Shown: piece by piece, positions 47,287-56,986 of the stretch
How positions within the stretch are numbered: the first letter of the stretch is position 1
Layout: each line of letters starts with the position of its first letter
Source of the DNA: Sphingomonas beigongshangi
GTDB taxonomy: Bacteria > Pseudomonadota > Alphaproteobacteria > Sphingomonadales > Sphingomonadaceae
Direction of reading: 5' to 3'
Assembly (NCBI RefSeq): GCF_016820445.1
Contig: NZ_JADHDT010000001.1
Coordinates: forward strand, 434,001 to 498,000
Length of the DNA stretch: 64,000 nucleotides
Notes under the pieces: generated by a model
Database searches by the model: none
What the model was told of the DNA's origin: nothing
Seen by the model: only the letters and a program-made list of their open reading frames with translations
Position numbers and translations under genes: made by a program

Positions 47287-47301
47287 GTTCTACTTCTGTT
47301 C
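47287..47301. promoter_or_regulatory. SOS (LexA) box of uvrA
   Basis: GTTCTACTTCTGTTC is an exact match to the alphaproteobacterial LexA operator GTTC-N7-GTTC. It lies 7 bases upstream of the uvrA start codon (47279), inside the probable leader or promoter, so LexA would block transcription until DNA damage. Confidence 0.87.
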
Positions 47302-47409
47302 CGGGAAATATGCTAGGTTTGGAGATAGGAACGCGCGAAAGCTGCTGCCAGCACCATTGATCCCTCCCGCATGTGTATTACCTTGGTCAGGCACAGCGAC
47401 GAGGCGACG

Positions 47410-47838
47410 ATGGCGAAGGACAAGAAGGCTAAGAAGGCCGAGAAGGCCGGGAAAGCGAAGAAGACCAAGCTGCCCAAGGAGGTGATGGGCATCCGCCTGC
47501 CGAAGGACGTGCGCGAGATCGGCGGCGCCGTGCTGGAAAAGGCCAACACGCCGCAGGGCCGGGAGATGCTGGCGGCGGGCCTGACCATGGCGGCCGCGGC
47601 GGCGAGCGCGGCGGTGGCGAAGGGCCGGGCGAAGCGCGACGCCGCCCCGTCCCAGGCGGCCCAGCCCCAACCCGTCCCGCCGGAGTCGGCCGCGGATGGC
47701 GCGGTGCCACCCTCCCCACCGCCGCCCCCCGCCCCGCCTCGGGGTACCGACCGCGATCCCGATCCCGCCGCGATGCTGGCGATGGTGGGCACGGTGGCCG
47801 AAACGGTGCTGGGCAAACTGTTCGCGAAGAAGGCATGA
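47410..47838 (+). CDS. Lys/Ala-rich hypothetical protein
   Basis: A 142-residue protein starting MAKDKKAKKAEKAGKAKK, a highly basic N-terminus, then a central helical segment with LPKEVMGIRLPKDVREIGG and MLAAGLTMAAAAASAAVAKG, and a Pro-rich linker before a final helix ending in KKA. It looks like a small nucleic-acid-associated or membrane-peripheral protein; no family is recognised. Divergent from uvrA, 130 bp between starts; the first upstream Met (47371) is less likely. Confidence 0.6.
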   Translation: MAKDKKAKKAEKAGKAKKTKLPKEVMGIRLPKDVREIGGAVLEKANTPQGREMLAAGLTMAAAAASAAVAKGRAKRDAAPSQAAQPQPVPPESAADGAVPPSPPPPPAPPRGTDRDPDPAAMLAMVGTVAETVLGKLFAKKA

Positions 47839-47844
47839 CATGCT

Positions 47845-47867
47845 AAAGGTCAGCCGGCATGACCTTT
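47845..47867. terminator. Inverted repeat AAAGGTCA/TGACCTTT
   Basis: AAAGGTCA (47845-47852) and TGACCTTT (47860-47867) are perfect 8-bp complements with a 7-base spacer, just after the stop of the preceding gene. It may be a terminator or an operator for the locus downstream; no long T run follows. Confidence 0.5.
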
Positions 47868-47875
47868 CACTTTCC

Positions 47876-47912
47876 ACGATCGCATGGTCTTTTCCGACGT
47901 ACGATCGCATGG
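47876..47912. repeat. Direct repeat ACGATCGCATGG
   Basis: ACGATCGCATGG occurs at 47876-47887 and 47901-47912, 25 bases apart, and each copy follows a TTTCC. The pair lies 210-245 bases upstream of the first unrecognised gene and could be a regulator site. Confidence 0.55.
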
Positions 47913-48121
47913 ATCCGAACTGGCCGTGACATCGCCGAGCACATCCGAAACGGGTCTACCCAATTCCTTATGAATCAGGCGCCTTCCTGACCGGCAGTGC
48001 ATCGCGGCCCCGAATGCGCATCTGCATGACGCGATAAGATGCCATTACGGATACGTCTGGCCTACTCTCCGACTCCCCTGCGATTTACACGACTCCCTGC
48101 ATTTCGCAGGGGAGCAATGCC

Positions 48122-49099
48122 GTGGGGAAGACTGCAACGATCAAGGACAAGGAAAAACAGGACGCCGAATTTCGAAGCTTCATGGAAAAGCTCGGCACCG
48201 AGTCGAAGGCCGACGAAGACAAGCTTCTTGCCGAAATTCGCACATCGGTCGACGAGCATTACGAAGCGAACGGATGGGATCACGCGCGACTGTTCGGCGA
48301 ACGACGCAGCGACTATCAGAACTACAGCGACTGGGGACTGGATCGCGTCAATGCGATCATCAAGTCGATCGGCGACGCGCTGGCCGCCGGTGATTACCCG
48401 TCCTCCAAGGTGCCCGGGTCTGACGAAGCCAGCAAGAGCACGATCGAAGAAGCGAAGAAGTTCAAGGGCATTTTCGCCGGCGATTATTCGCTGATCGTCG
48501 CACGCGTGCAGGCCCTGATTTCCGGCGCGCTCAGCCAGTTTTCGATCAGGTCTGAGGTCACTCACAAGTCGGAACTGCGCGACCTGCCGTTATCGGGCGG
48601 CCTTCATCTATTCTTTGCGTCTTCCGGCAAGGTCTACAAGGAAAACCGCTTCTTCAGCAATCAGTTCATCGGTGCGTTCCAGATCGTGTTCGAGGCCTAT
48701 GTGAGTGCCGACGAAGCGAAATACGTGGGAATCCAGCAGATCCTGGCGACGACCGAACAGGAACTGGCCATCCTCAACGATCTTATCATCACGATCCGGC
48801 AGGAACAGGCCGCCAGCCTGAAAGAAATCCTGAAGAACGATATCAAGGATTACCAGTCGACAAAGGCCGCCTACGACCTCGCGCTCGATGACACCAAGGC
48901 GGATCGCGACAAGGTGATCGAGCAATACAACAAGTACAAGACCGTCACGGATACGGTCGACCGGCTGTTCGACGAACTGGATCTGACGGAGTTCGGCGTC
49001 GCCGCTGCCGCGAGCGAAGCACTCCAGATCGACCACCTCTTCAACCCCTGGGAAGCCGCGCTGGCGCGGCGCCACATCCGGGAAAGGCTTGCCGCCTAA
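48122..49099 (+). CDS. Unrecognised helical/coiled-coil protein (first gene of a two-gene unit)
   Basis: A 325-residue protein, nearly all alpha-helical by composition, with Lys/Glu/Asp-rich coiled-coil stretches, notably the C-terminal third from ATTEQELAILNDLIITIRQE to YNKYKTVTDTVDRLFDEL. There is no signal peptide or strong membrane helix. The start is GTG at 48122, preceded by AGGGGAG at a spacing of 7. Base use is visibly more A/T-rich than the neighbours. I recognise no family. A long amphipathic helix bundle is compatible with pore-forming or scaffolding proteins, but that is speculation. Confidence 0.8.
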   Translation: MGKTATIKDKEKQDAEFRSFMEKLGTESKADEDKLLAEIRTSVDEHYEANGWDHARLFGERRSDYQNYSDWGLDRVNAIIKSIGDALAAGDYPSSKVPGSDEASKSTIEEAKKFKGIFAGDYSLIVARVQALISGALSQFSIRSEVTHKSELRDLPLSGGLHLFFASSGKVYKENRFFSNQFIGAFQIVFEAYVSADEAKYVGIQQILATTEQELAILNDLIITIRQEQAASLKEILKNDIKDYQSTKAAYDLALDDTKADRDKVIEQYNKYKTVTDTVDRLFDELDLTEFGVAAAASEALQIDHLFNPWEAALARRHIRERLAA

Positions 49100-49155
49100 A
49101 CCGCACCCGGGCGCCCGCCCGGGCGCCGTCGGGTCAGACAGCGAACGAATCCTGC

Positions 49156-49162
49156 AAGGAGG
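49156..49162 (+). promoter_or_regulatory. Strong ribosome binding site deciding a GTG start
   Basis: AAGGAGG is an ideal Shine-Dalgarno core and sits 7 bases before GTG 49170, which fixes the start of the second unrecognised gene. Confidence 0.85.
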
Positions 49163-49169
49163 ATCAACC

Positions 49170-49706
49170 GTGCCTTCGACACCACAAGAAGCGCTTTTCA
49201 TCTTCAACCACACGTTGGGCTGTCGCTACGGCACGACGATAGACGGCGCCGCATACGGATTCATGGACATCGTCGGCGCAGGGGCGGACGGCGGCGACAG
49301 GATCGTGCCGCTGCCGACGCTTCGCGCTTGGCTGACGGATCCGAGCCAGCCGCAGTTCGAACCGCGCTGGCACAATCGACTGTGGAACACCTGCGGCATG
49401 ATCGTCGGGCTCAGCCCGGCGGGCAACGTGATGCTCGTCACCAAGGCGTCGCCCACAGCGGAGCGTTATCACTTCAACAGCCCCCTCGCCCGCGGTGACG
49501 GCTATTCGTTCCGGAAATGCAATCGACTGCCTCCGAATGCCGCCATCCTGGCGAATATCGCTTATGGCGTCGGAGCGAGCGTACCGGAGGCGGAGGACAT
49601 CACCGCCATCGATAACTTCGACGGTGTCGATGCGCGAACCGTCAAATACCTTTACGACACGATACTGGCGACCATCAAGAAACTGACGGACAAGGCGTTC
49701 GCTTAA
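49170..49706 (+). CDS. Unrecognised protein (second gene of the two-gene unit)
   Basis: A 178-residue mixed alpha/beta protein. It opens STPQEALFIFNHTLGCRYG, has a hydrophobic middle (LWNTCGMIVGLSPAGNVMLVTKAS) and ends in a Lys-rich helix (DTILATIKKLTDKAFA). Three cysteines are scattered (GCRYG, NTCGM, RKCNR). No signal peptide and no family recognised. It starts 70 bases after the previous stop with its own AAGGAGG ribosome binding site and a GTG start. The shared start style, strand and composition suggest it works with the coiled-coil protein upstream. Confidence 0.8.
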   Translation: MPSTPQEALFIFNHTLGCRYGTTIDGAAYGFMDIVGAGADGGDRIVPLPTLRAWLTDPSQPQFEPRWHNRLWNTCGMIVGLSPAGNVMLVTKASPTAERYHFNSPLARGDGYSFRKCNRLPPNAAILANIAYGVGASVPEAEDITAIDNFDGVDARTVKYLYDTILATIKKLTDKAFA

Positions 49707-50192
49707 AGCCTTTCGCCATGCGGTCGGAGGCGGCGGCCGGGCTGCCGCCTCCCGATGTCGCACGACGCGGTCTCGACGGTGAGATCGCGCGAAGAAACCG
49801 TGGGCGCGCCAGCCTCATGACGGCGCCCGATCGATCCGAAATACCGGCACCGGTTGCCGCGACCCGCCGGGTCGCCGGCCGTTTCTTTCATGGCAGGACG
49901 TCGCCGCCGTGCGATCGCAGGCCCGCCGCCCGCTTGCCGAGCCTCTCGTCACGCCCGCCGGTCGGACAGGCCATGGCGCGTCGCCCCACCCTTGTCCCGA
50001 CGGAGGTTTCGCAAGCCGGAGGCTGCCGATCGCGCTGTGGCAACCTTGCCGGACACGGGTGCCGTCCGGCCCGAGCACCGTCGACATGGTCGAAAACAAA
50101 AGAAGAATGCTCGGTTTTGAACAGCAAATCGGAGCCATCTGTGCTGGAGCTTGGTCGTCCCGCCGCGCCACCCTGCCGACAGGGGGAACGCC
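49707..50192. other. Gene-free spacer before the restriction-modification gene
   Basis: 486 bases with no supported gene; open frames here are Arg/Pro-rich with no protein character. An AGGGGGAA ribosome binding site precedes the next start at 50193. A TTGAAC-type -35 box may lie near 50116, but no clear -10 partner was found. Confidence 0.5.
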
Positions 50193-53100
50193 ATGGCGGA
50201 CGATGTGGAAACAATACGGATCGACCGGTTCATCGAGCGCTGGCGCCGCAACGAGGGCGGCGCCGAGCGCGCGAATTATGTGCTGTTCCTGACCGAGCTG
50301 TGCGATCTTCTCGGGCTCGATCGTCCCGACCCTGCCGAGGCTGACCATGCGCGCAACGATTACGTTTTCGAGCGCGCCGTGACCTTCCACGACGGTGCCG
50401 ACCGAACCGGGCATGGACGCATCGACCTCTACAAGAAAGGCTGCTTCGTCCTCGAGGCGAAGCAGAGCCGCGAGCCCGGCGGGGCGAAGGAAGTGTCGCT
50501 CGGCGGCACGCAGGCGACGCTACCCGGCTTCGAGGCGGCGATGCGGGGAAGACGCAGCGCGCATCGCGGCTGGGACGTGCTGATGCGCAACGCGCGCGAG
50601 CAGGCGGAGCAATATGCCCGCGCGCTGCCGGAAAGCCACGGCTGGCCGCCGTTCATCCTGGTCGCAGACGTCGGCCATGCGATCGAGGTGTTCGCGGACT
50701 TTTCCGGTCAGGGAAAGAATTACCGGCAGTTCCCGGATCGCGGCGGCTACCGCATCTACCTGGACGACCTGCGCCGTGCCGAGGTGCGCGCGCGGCTGGT
50801 CGCCATCTGGACCGATCCGCAGGCGCTCGATCCCGCGCGTCGCGCCGCGACCGTGACGCGCGACATCGCCGGGCGACTGGCGCGCGTCAGCAAGCGGCTG
50901 GAGGATCGCGGCCACGACGCCGAGGCCGTCGCCCATTTCCTGATGCGCTGCCTGTTCACGATGTTCGCGGAGGACACCGGCCTGTTGGAACGGGGCTGTT
51001 TCACGCGGCTGCTGGCGGAGACGCGGGCGGCGCCGGAGGCCTTCGCGCCCCTGCTGGAGGGGCTATGGGCGGAGATGAACCGCGGCGGCTTCTCGCACGT
51101 GCTGCACCGGCCGATCCGCCGGTTCAACGGCGGCCTGTTCGCCGATGCGCGCGCGATCCCGCTGGAACCCGCGGAGATCGGCGAACTGCACGAGGCCGCG
51201 CGCCATGTCTGGACGGAGGTGGAGCCGGCGATCTTCGGCACGCTGCTGGAACAGGCGCTCGACACGCGCGAGCGTCGCCGACTGGGCGCGCATTACACGC
51301 CGCGTGCCTATGTCGAGCGGCTGGTGGTCGCCACCGTGATCGCGCCGCTCCAACGCGAATGGGAGGAGATCGTGCTCGGCACCGTGGAGCGCGAGCGCAG
51401 CGCCGATCCCGCCGCCGCGATCCGCGCGGTGCATGATTTTCACGAGAAGCTGGCGGGGATCGTCGTGCTCGACCCGGCATGCGGAACCGGCAACTTCCTC
51501 TATGTCGCGCTCGAACTGATGAAGCGGCTGGAGGGCGACGTGCTGGAGGTGCTCGCCGACCTCGGCGGCCAGGAGGCGCTCGCGCTCGAGACCGCTACCG
51601 TCCACCCGCGCCATTTCCTGGGGATCGAGGTCAATCCGCGCGCCGCGGCGATCGCCGAGCTGGTGTTGTGGCTGGGCTATCTGCAGTGGCAGATCCGCAA
51701 TGGCGGCACGGTGTCGGACCCTGTCCTCGAGACGCTCCGCACGATCGAGGTCGGCGACGCGGTCCTGCGCCACGAGGGTCCCGCCGCGGGCCGGCCGACG
51801 CGACCCGCATGGCCGGAGGCGGATTATATCGTCGGCAACCCGCCCTTCATCGGTGGCAAGGATATCCGTGCGCGGCTGGGCGATGCCTATGCGACCGCGC
51901 TGTGGAAGGCGCATCCCAAGGTCAACCGGTCGGCCGATTACGTCATGTACTGGTGGGATCGCGCGGCCGAGCGGCTGACGGAGCCGGGCACACGGCTGAA
52001 GCGGTTCGGCTTCGTCACGACCAACTCGATCACCCAGACCTTCAGCCGCCGCGTCATCGCCCGGCGGATGGCGGGCGCCCGGCCCGTCTCGCTGGTGATG
52101 GCGATCGCCGATCACCCGTGGACCAAGGCGACCCGCGACGCCGCCGCGGTGCGGATCGCGATGAGCGTGGCGGAGGCGGGCGTGCACGACGGCGTCGCGC
52201 TGACGGTGACGGAGGAGCGCGGGCTGGACAGCGACGCACCGGAGATCGGCTTTGCTGCGCGCGAGGGGCGCATCCATGCGGACTTCAGCACGGGTGCGGA
52301 CCTGCAATCGGCGCAGGCGCTCGTTGCCAATCGATGGCTGTGTTCGCCAGGCGTCAAGCTTCACGGTGCCGGCTTCATCGTCACGCCGGCGCAGGCCGAG
52401 GCGATGGGCAGGCTCCGCCGCGATGGCCTGTCCGGCCACATCCGGTCCTATCTGAACGGTCGCGACCTCGTCGGACGCCCGCGCGGCATGCTCGTGATCG
52501 ATCTGCTCGGCTTGAACGAATCAGAGGTGCGGCGGCGGTATCCGGAGGTCTACCAGCATCTGCTGATCACAATTAAGCCGGATCGCCTTCGCAATAGCAG
52601 GGCAAGCTACCGCGAAGAATGGTGGCTTTTCGGCGAACCCCGTCGCGAACTGCGTCCGGCTTTGGCGCACCTTACCCGCTACATCGCGACCGTCGAGACG
52701 GCCAAGCATCGGATCTTCACTTTCGTCGACGCGAGCGTGCTGCCCGACAACAAGATAGTGTGCATCGCGGCAGACGACGCCGCCGTGATGGGCATCCTCC
52801 ACTCACGGGTTCATCGAAAATGGTACCTTGCGAATGCGGGGATGATCGGGATCTTCAACAAGCCCGCCGTTTACGCAAAGACTTCGAGCTTCGATCCTTT
52901 TCCCCTGCCCCCTCTCACGCCCCCGACCCGATCGCGCATCGCCGACCTTGCGGAGGAGCTTCAAGCCCTCCGTGATTCCGTCGCCGCTGATCACCCGGAT
53001 ATTACGCTGACCGTGATGTACAACATCCTTCAGAAGGTGAAGGACGGCGCCACCTTGGCCAGGAGGGAACAGGACCAGCGTCGTCGGGGCCATGTCGACA

Positions 53101-53564
53101 TCATCGCGGAACTGCACGACCGGATCGATGTCGCCGTGGCGGACGCCTATGGCTGGCCGGTCGACCTGCCGGCGGAGGAGATCGTCGCCCGCCTCGTCGC
53201 GCTCAACGCCGAGCGCCGGGCGGAGGAGCGGCGGGGCAAGGTGCGCTGGCTGCGCCCGTCGTATCAGATCGCGCGCGCCGGGCTCAGCGCGCTGCCCGGC
53301 ATCGGCGCGCCGTCCGAGCAGTTCGAGGCGCCCTTCGACGCGCCGGACGCCAAGCCCCGGTTCCCGCGCGATGCGGTCGGCCAGACGGCGGCGGTGTTTG
53401 CCGCGCTGCGTGCCGGTGCGGTGCTGGATGCGGCGATGATCGCGCGGGGATTTTCGCAAGGCCGCAAGATCGAACGCCGTGTCGCGGCGACGCTGGAGGC
53501 GCTGGCGCGGCTCGGCCATGTCGCGCGGGATCGTGAAGGCTATCGCCTGCGCCGTGCCGCATAA
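50193..53564 (+). CDS. Single-chain type IIG-like restriction-modification enzyme (MmeI-like)
   Basis: A 1123-residue protein. N-terminal region: a PD-(D/E)xK nuclease-like motif, GRIDLYKKGCFVLEAKQSRE near residue 80, where the Asp and E-x-K are the expected cleavage residues. Middle: a gamma-class adenine methyltransferase with motif I LDPACGTGNFLYVAL and motif IV IVGNPPFIGG (NPPF), near residues 425 and 555. After that a target-recognition-like domain and a C-terminal winged-helix-type segment. This is the fused nuclease-methylase layout of type IIG enzymes, which modify one strand adenine and cut at a distance. No separate methylase or S subunit is adjacent. The exact target is unknown. 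Confidence 0.87.
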   Translation: MADDVETIRIDRFIERWRRNEGGAERANYVLFLTELCDLLGLDRPDPAEADHARNDYVFERAVTFHDGADRTGHGRIDLYKKGCFVLEAKQSREPGGAKEVSLGGTQATLPGFEAAMRGRRSAHRGWDVLMRNAREQAEQYARALPESHGWPPFILVADVGHAIEVFADFSGQGKNYRQFPDRGGYRIYLDDLRRAEVRARLVAIWTDPQALDPARRAATVTRDIAGRLARVSKRLEDRGHDAEAVAHFLMRCLFTMFAEDTGLLERGCFTRLLAETRAAPEAFAPLLEGLWAEMNRGGFSHVLHRPIRRFNGGLFADARAIPLEPAEIGELHEAARHVWTEVEPAIFGTLLEQALDTRERRRLGAHYTPRAYVERLVVATVIAPLQREWEEIVLGTVERERSADPAAAIRAVHDFHEKLAGIVVLDPACGTGNFLYVALELMKRLEGDVLEVLADLGGQEALALETATVHPRHFLGIEVNPRAAAIAELVLWLGYLQWQIRNGGTVSDPVLETLRTIEVGDAVLRHEGPAAGRPTRPAWPEADYIVGNPPFIGGKDIRARLGDAYATALWKAHPKVNRSADYVMYWWDRAAERLTEPGTRLKRFGFVTTNSITQTFSRRVIARRMAGARPVSLVMAIADHPWTKATRDAAAVRIAMSVAEAGVHDGVALTVTEERGLDSDAPEIGFAAREGRIHADFSTGADLQSAQALVANRWLCSPGVKLHGAGFIVTPAQAEAMGRLRRDGLSGHIRSYLNGRDLVGRPRGMLVIDLLGLNESEVRRRYPEVYQHLLITIKPDRLRNSRASYREEWWLFGEPRRELRPALAHLTRYIATVETAKHRIFTFVDASVLPDNKIVCIAADDAAVMGILHSRVHRKWYLANAGMIGIFNKPAVYAKTSSFDPFPLPPLTPPTRSRIADLAEELQALRDSVAADHPDITLTVMYNILQKVKDGATLARREQDQRRRGHVDIIAELHDRIDVAVADAYGWPVDLPAEEIVARLVALNAERRAEERRGKVRWLRPSYQIARAGLSALPGIGAPSEQFEAPFDAPDAKPRFPRDAVGQTAAVFAALRAGAVLDAAMIARGFSQGRKIERRVAATLEALARLGHVARDREGYRLRRAA

Positions 53565-53569
53565 GAAAA

Positions 53570-53593
53570 GGGAGCGGCCTTGCGGCCACTCCC
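53570..53593. terminator. Hairpin between convergent genes
   Basis: GGGAGCGGCC (53570-53579) pairs with GGCCACTCCC (53584-53593) with one mismatch around TTGC, between the restriction-modification gene and the converging receptor pseudogene. Probably a bidirectional terminator. Confidence 0.65.
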
Positions 53594-53619
53594 CCAGGTG
53601 CTGCTGACGATCGGGTCGA

Positions 53620-56600
53620 TCAGAAGCCGATGCGCACGCCCGCATAATAGCGGCGGCCGAGCGGGTCGTAGGTACCGGCATCGGTATCCTGACCCGCCGA
53701 GGCGCCGATGTCGGCGAGATACGGCGGCTTGTTGTTGAGCAGATTGTCGCCGCCGACGAAGAACTCGAAATTGTCCTTGGTGCGGAAGCGGATCTGCGAG
53801 TCGAGGTAGAACTGCGGACGGACGCGGACGAGCGGATCGGAGCCCGGACGCTCGCCGGTGATCTGATCGTCGACGCTTGCCTGACTGAGCCACGTGCCCG
53901 TCAGCGTCAGGCCGACGCCCTCGATATCCCACGACCCGTTGACGGTGAACTTGTCGCGGGAAGCGCCGATCTCGCCGGCGAAATAGTCGCGATCCGCACC
54001 CGGCAGCGGCACGGTATAGCCGGAGATCAGGTGCGTGTACGAACCGCGCAGGCCGAGCGTACCGTCCAGACCCCAGTCGGCGAGGTTCTGGCGCCAGGTC
54101 ACCGTGGTGTCGATGCCCGACGTCTTGACGCCGCCGCTGTTGAGATAGGAGGTGGTCAGCTGCTGGATCGAACCGGCGCTGTTCGGGCCGCTCACTGCCG
54201 CACGGCGGGTGATGCGATTGCAATAATCGGTCGCGCCGCCCTGGTAGCATTGGTTGAGGATGTACTGCAGCGGCGTCTGCACGATCGCGTCACGGATGCG
54301 GACGTTGAAATAGTCCACCGTCAGGACGAAGTTACGCAGCGCGTTGACCGAACGCGGGTTGATCACGACGCCGGCGGTGAAGCTGTCGCCCTTTTCTTCC
54401 TGCAGGTTGGGGTTGCCGCCCTCGAAGCTGGTGATGCCCTGACGATCCGACTGGTTGAGCGTGAACACGCCGCCGTTCGCCGCGATATTGGCGAGTACGC
54501 CCGGCGCCGCACGGCAGTTGGTCGACACAATGCCGGTCGACGTCGCGGTGACGCCGGTGCACGGATCGACCAGACCCGACGGGAAGTTCTGCTGCGGGGC
54601 GGAGAACAGCTCGTTGATGTTCGGCGCACGCACCGAGCGCGCCTTGATCACGCGGAAGCGGATGTCCTCCACCGGCGCCCATTCGCCGCCGTAATTGTAG
54701 CTGACCGTGGTGCCGACCGTCGAATAATCCGACACGCGGACCGCGCCGCGTACCGACAGCGAATGGAAGAAGGGCTTGTCCTGGATGATCGGGACGATCG
54801 CCTCGCCGAAGCCTTCCCAGACGTGGAAGCGACCCGAGGTAGCGGGCAGCGCGTTGTTGCCGTTCAGCCCCTGCTGCGTCAGCAGGTCGAACGTGTTGCT
54901 GCTGGTCTCGCGGCGGTATTCGGTGCCGATGTTGATGCCGATCGGGTCGGCGCCGAACAGCGAGAACAGCTTGCCCGTGACGTTGCCGCCGAACACTGTC
55001 TGCGTCACCTTCGCGTCCAGCGTGGTCGGCACGGCGAGATAGCCGGCCGCCGGGGCGAGCAGGCCCGCACCGCCATAGACGTTGGCCGGGACGCAGCCCG
55101 CCGCGCGGGCCGTCGGATCGGCGCAGACGATCTGGCCGGTCGCGGGGTCGCGATAGGCGTTGAGCGCCTGGATGAAGTTCAGCGTGTTGAACTGGCCGGA
55201 ACCTTCCTGATGCTCCTTCGACTGGCCGTAGATGCCGTAGAGCTCGTAGTTCCAGCGGTCGCCCGCGAAGCTGCCGTTGAGGCCGCCGGCGATGCGGAAC
55301 AGGTCGCGATCGGCGCTGCTGGTGCGCGGACCGAAGTCGTTCAGACGGCGCGTGAAGGATACGTCCTTCAGCCCGTCGCCATTGGTGTCGGTCGCCGCAT
55401 TGAAGATCGCGTCCGGCACGAACGGGTTGCGATAGCGCACGCCGCCGACGATCGTCTCGATCGGGATCTGCGCGCTGCGGCGCGGGTCGCCGAAGGTCGA
55501 ATCGAGCGGGAAGGCCTCGATCACCGTCTGCACCTTGGTCTTGGCGTAATTGCCCTCGAGCCACAGGTTGGCAGCCGGCGAGACTTCGAAATTGGCGCGG
55601 CCCGCCGCGACGTAGCGCTCGACCGGTACCGCGAGGTAGCGATAGTCGGAGCGGTTGAAGCCGTCAGGCCCGGCGACCGTGCCGTTGGCGTTGACGCAGC
55701 CGCCCGTACCGTTTGCGCTGAAGCAGTTGCGCAGCGCGCCGTCCTGGCCGTAGGTGAAGCTCTGCCCGCCGGCGATGATGCGGCCCTGCGGCGCATAGCT
55801 CGACAGGAACGGACGCACGGGATCGTTCGGATAGATGTCGTTGCTGGTCGAATCGACCGCGCTCGAGCCGGCTTCGGTCGAGCGGTTGCGCTTCAGGACG
55901 GTGCCCTGCTTCGAATAGCTGCCGAACAGCATGATGTTGCCGCGGCCGTCCGCGAAGTTCTTGCCGCCGAGCAGGCTGACCTGGCGGTCGGCGCCGTCGC
56001 CATGCTCGGAAATGCCCATCTGGCCGTCGAGCTGCAGGCCCTCGAAGTTCTTCTTGTAGATGATGTTGACGACGCCGGCGACCGCGTCCGAGCCGTAGAC
56101 GGCGGAGGCGCCGCCGGTCAGCACGTCGATCCGGTCGATGAACTGGGTGGGGATGACGTTGAGGTCGACCGCCTGGCTGCCCGGCTGGCCCGAGACGAAG
56201 CGGCGGCCGTTGACCAGCACGAGCGTGCGGTCCTCACCGAGGTTGCGCAGGTTGACGGTCGCGGCACCCGCGCCCTGGGTCGCGAAGGACGAGTTGGTGC
56301 GGCTGATGCCCGGCGAACCGAAGGCGGGGTTGAGCTGCAGCACTTCCTAGACGTTGATCGCGCCCTGCTGCTGGATCTGCTCGGCGCCGATCACCTGCAG
56401 CGGCGACGCGCTGGCGGCGGCCGGCGAGGCGATGCGCGAACCGGTCACGACGATGTCGCCGCCCGGCGTCGGGGCTTGCGTCGACGTCGCGTTGTCGCCA
56501 GCGGGGGTGACGCCGGTCGCGGCGGGGCTGGCGGCCTGGTCGTTGGTCGTGTCGGCGGGCGTGCCGGTGTTCGGGACCGTCTGGTCCTGCGCCGCGGGTG

Positions 56601-56700
56601 CCGGGGTGCCGGCCTGTTGCGCGGCGGCGGGCGTCGCGAGCATGGCCGCGCCGACGAGAAGAGAGGTCGCGAGCAACTGGCGACGGTACGCGATGGTCAT
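53620..56700 (-). pseudogene. TonB-dependent receptor interrupted by one in-frame TAG
   Basis: Reading from 56700 the frame gives a signal peptide (about 1-28, ending PAAAQ), a TonB-box-like GDIVVTGSRI and the beginning of the plug (QVIGAEQIQQQGAINV), then TAG at 56347-56349. The same frame continues without other stops as EVLQLNPAFGSPG and a complete plug and barrel to the terminal F of VRIGF at 53620. A restored protein would be about 1026 residues, with Gln most likely at the stop (CAG to TAG is one transition; related receptors often have a polar residue there). The gene is otherwise intact, so the mutation looks recent; a sequencing error or stop-codon read-through is also possible. Confidence 0.87.
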
Positions 56701-56986
56701 GGTCCCTGATCCTAAATGTCTTGTTATCGACCAACTCGGGCAGCATAGCTGACCGGATCGGCGCCCCTAGAGTGTTTCAAACAGATGGACCACTGACCTA
56801 GTGACGTGGTCTTCATCATTTTTCCGATATGTTGCGCGGAAGACACAGTCGGCAACATGCGGAAACGTCCGTGTCACGGACCATTCGCATGCCGCGGTGG
56901 CAGTGATCTAGGCGCGACGCGCGACGTGTGATTTCGCGGCCTGCGGACATTGCGGCGGCTGCAACAAAAGCGCAGAGCCTGACCCC

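Noticed and set aside
49718..50344. A 208-codon frame upstream of the restriction-modification gene
   Set aside because: It overlaps the start of that gene in another frame, is Arg/Pro-rich, and has no conserved character.
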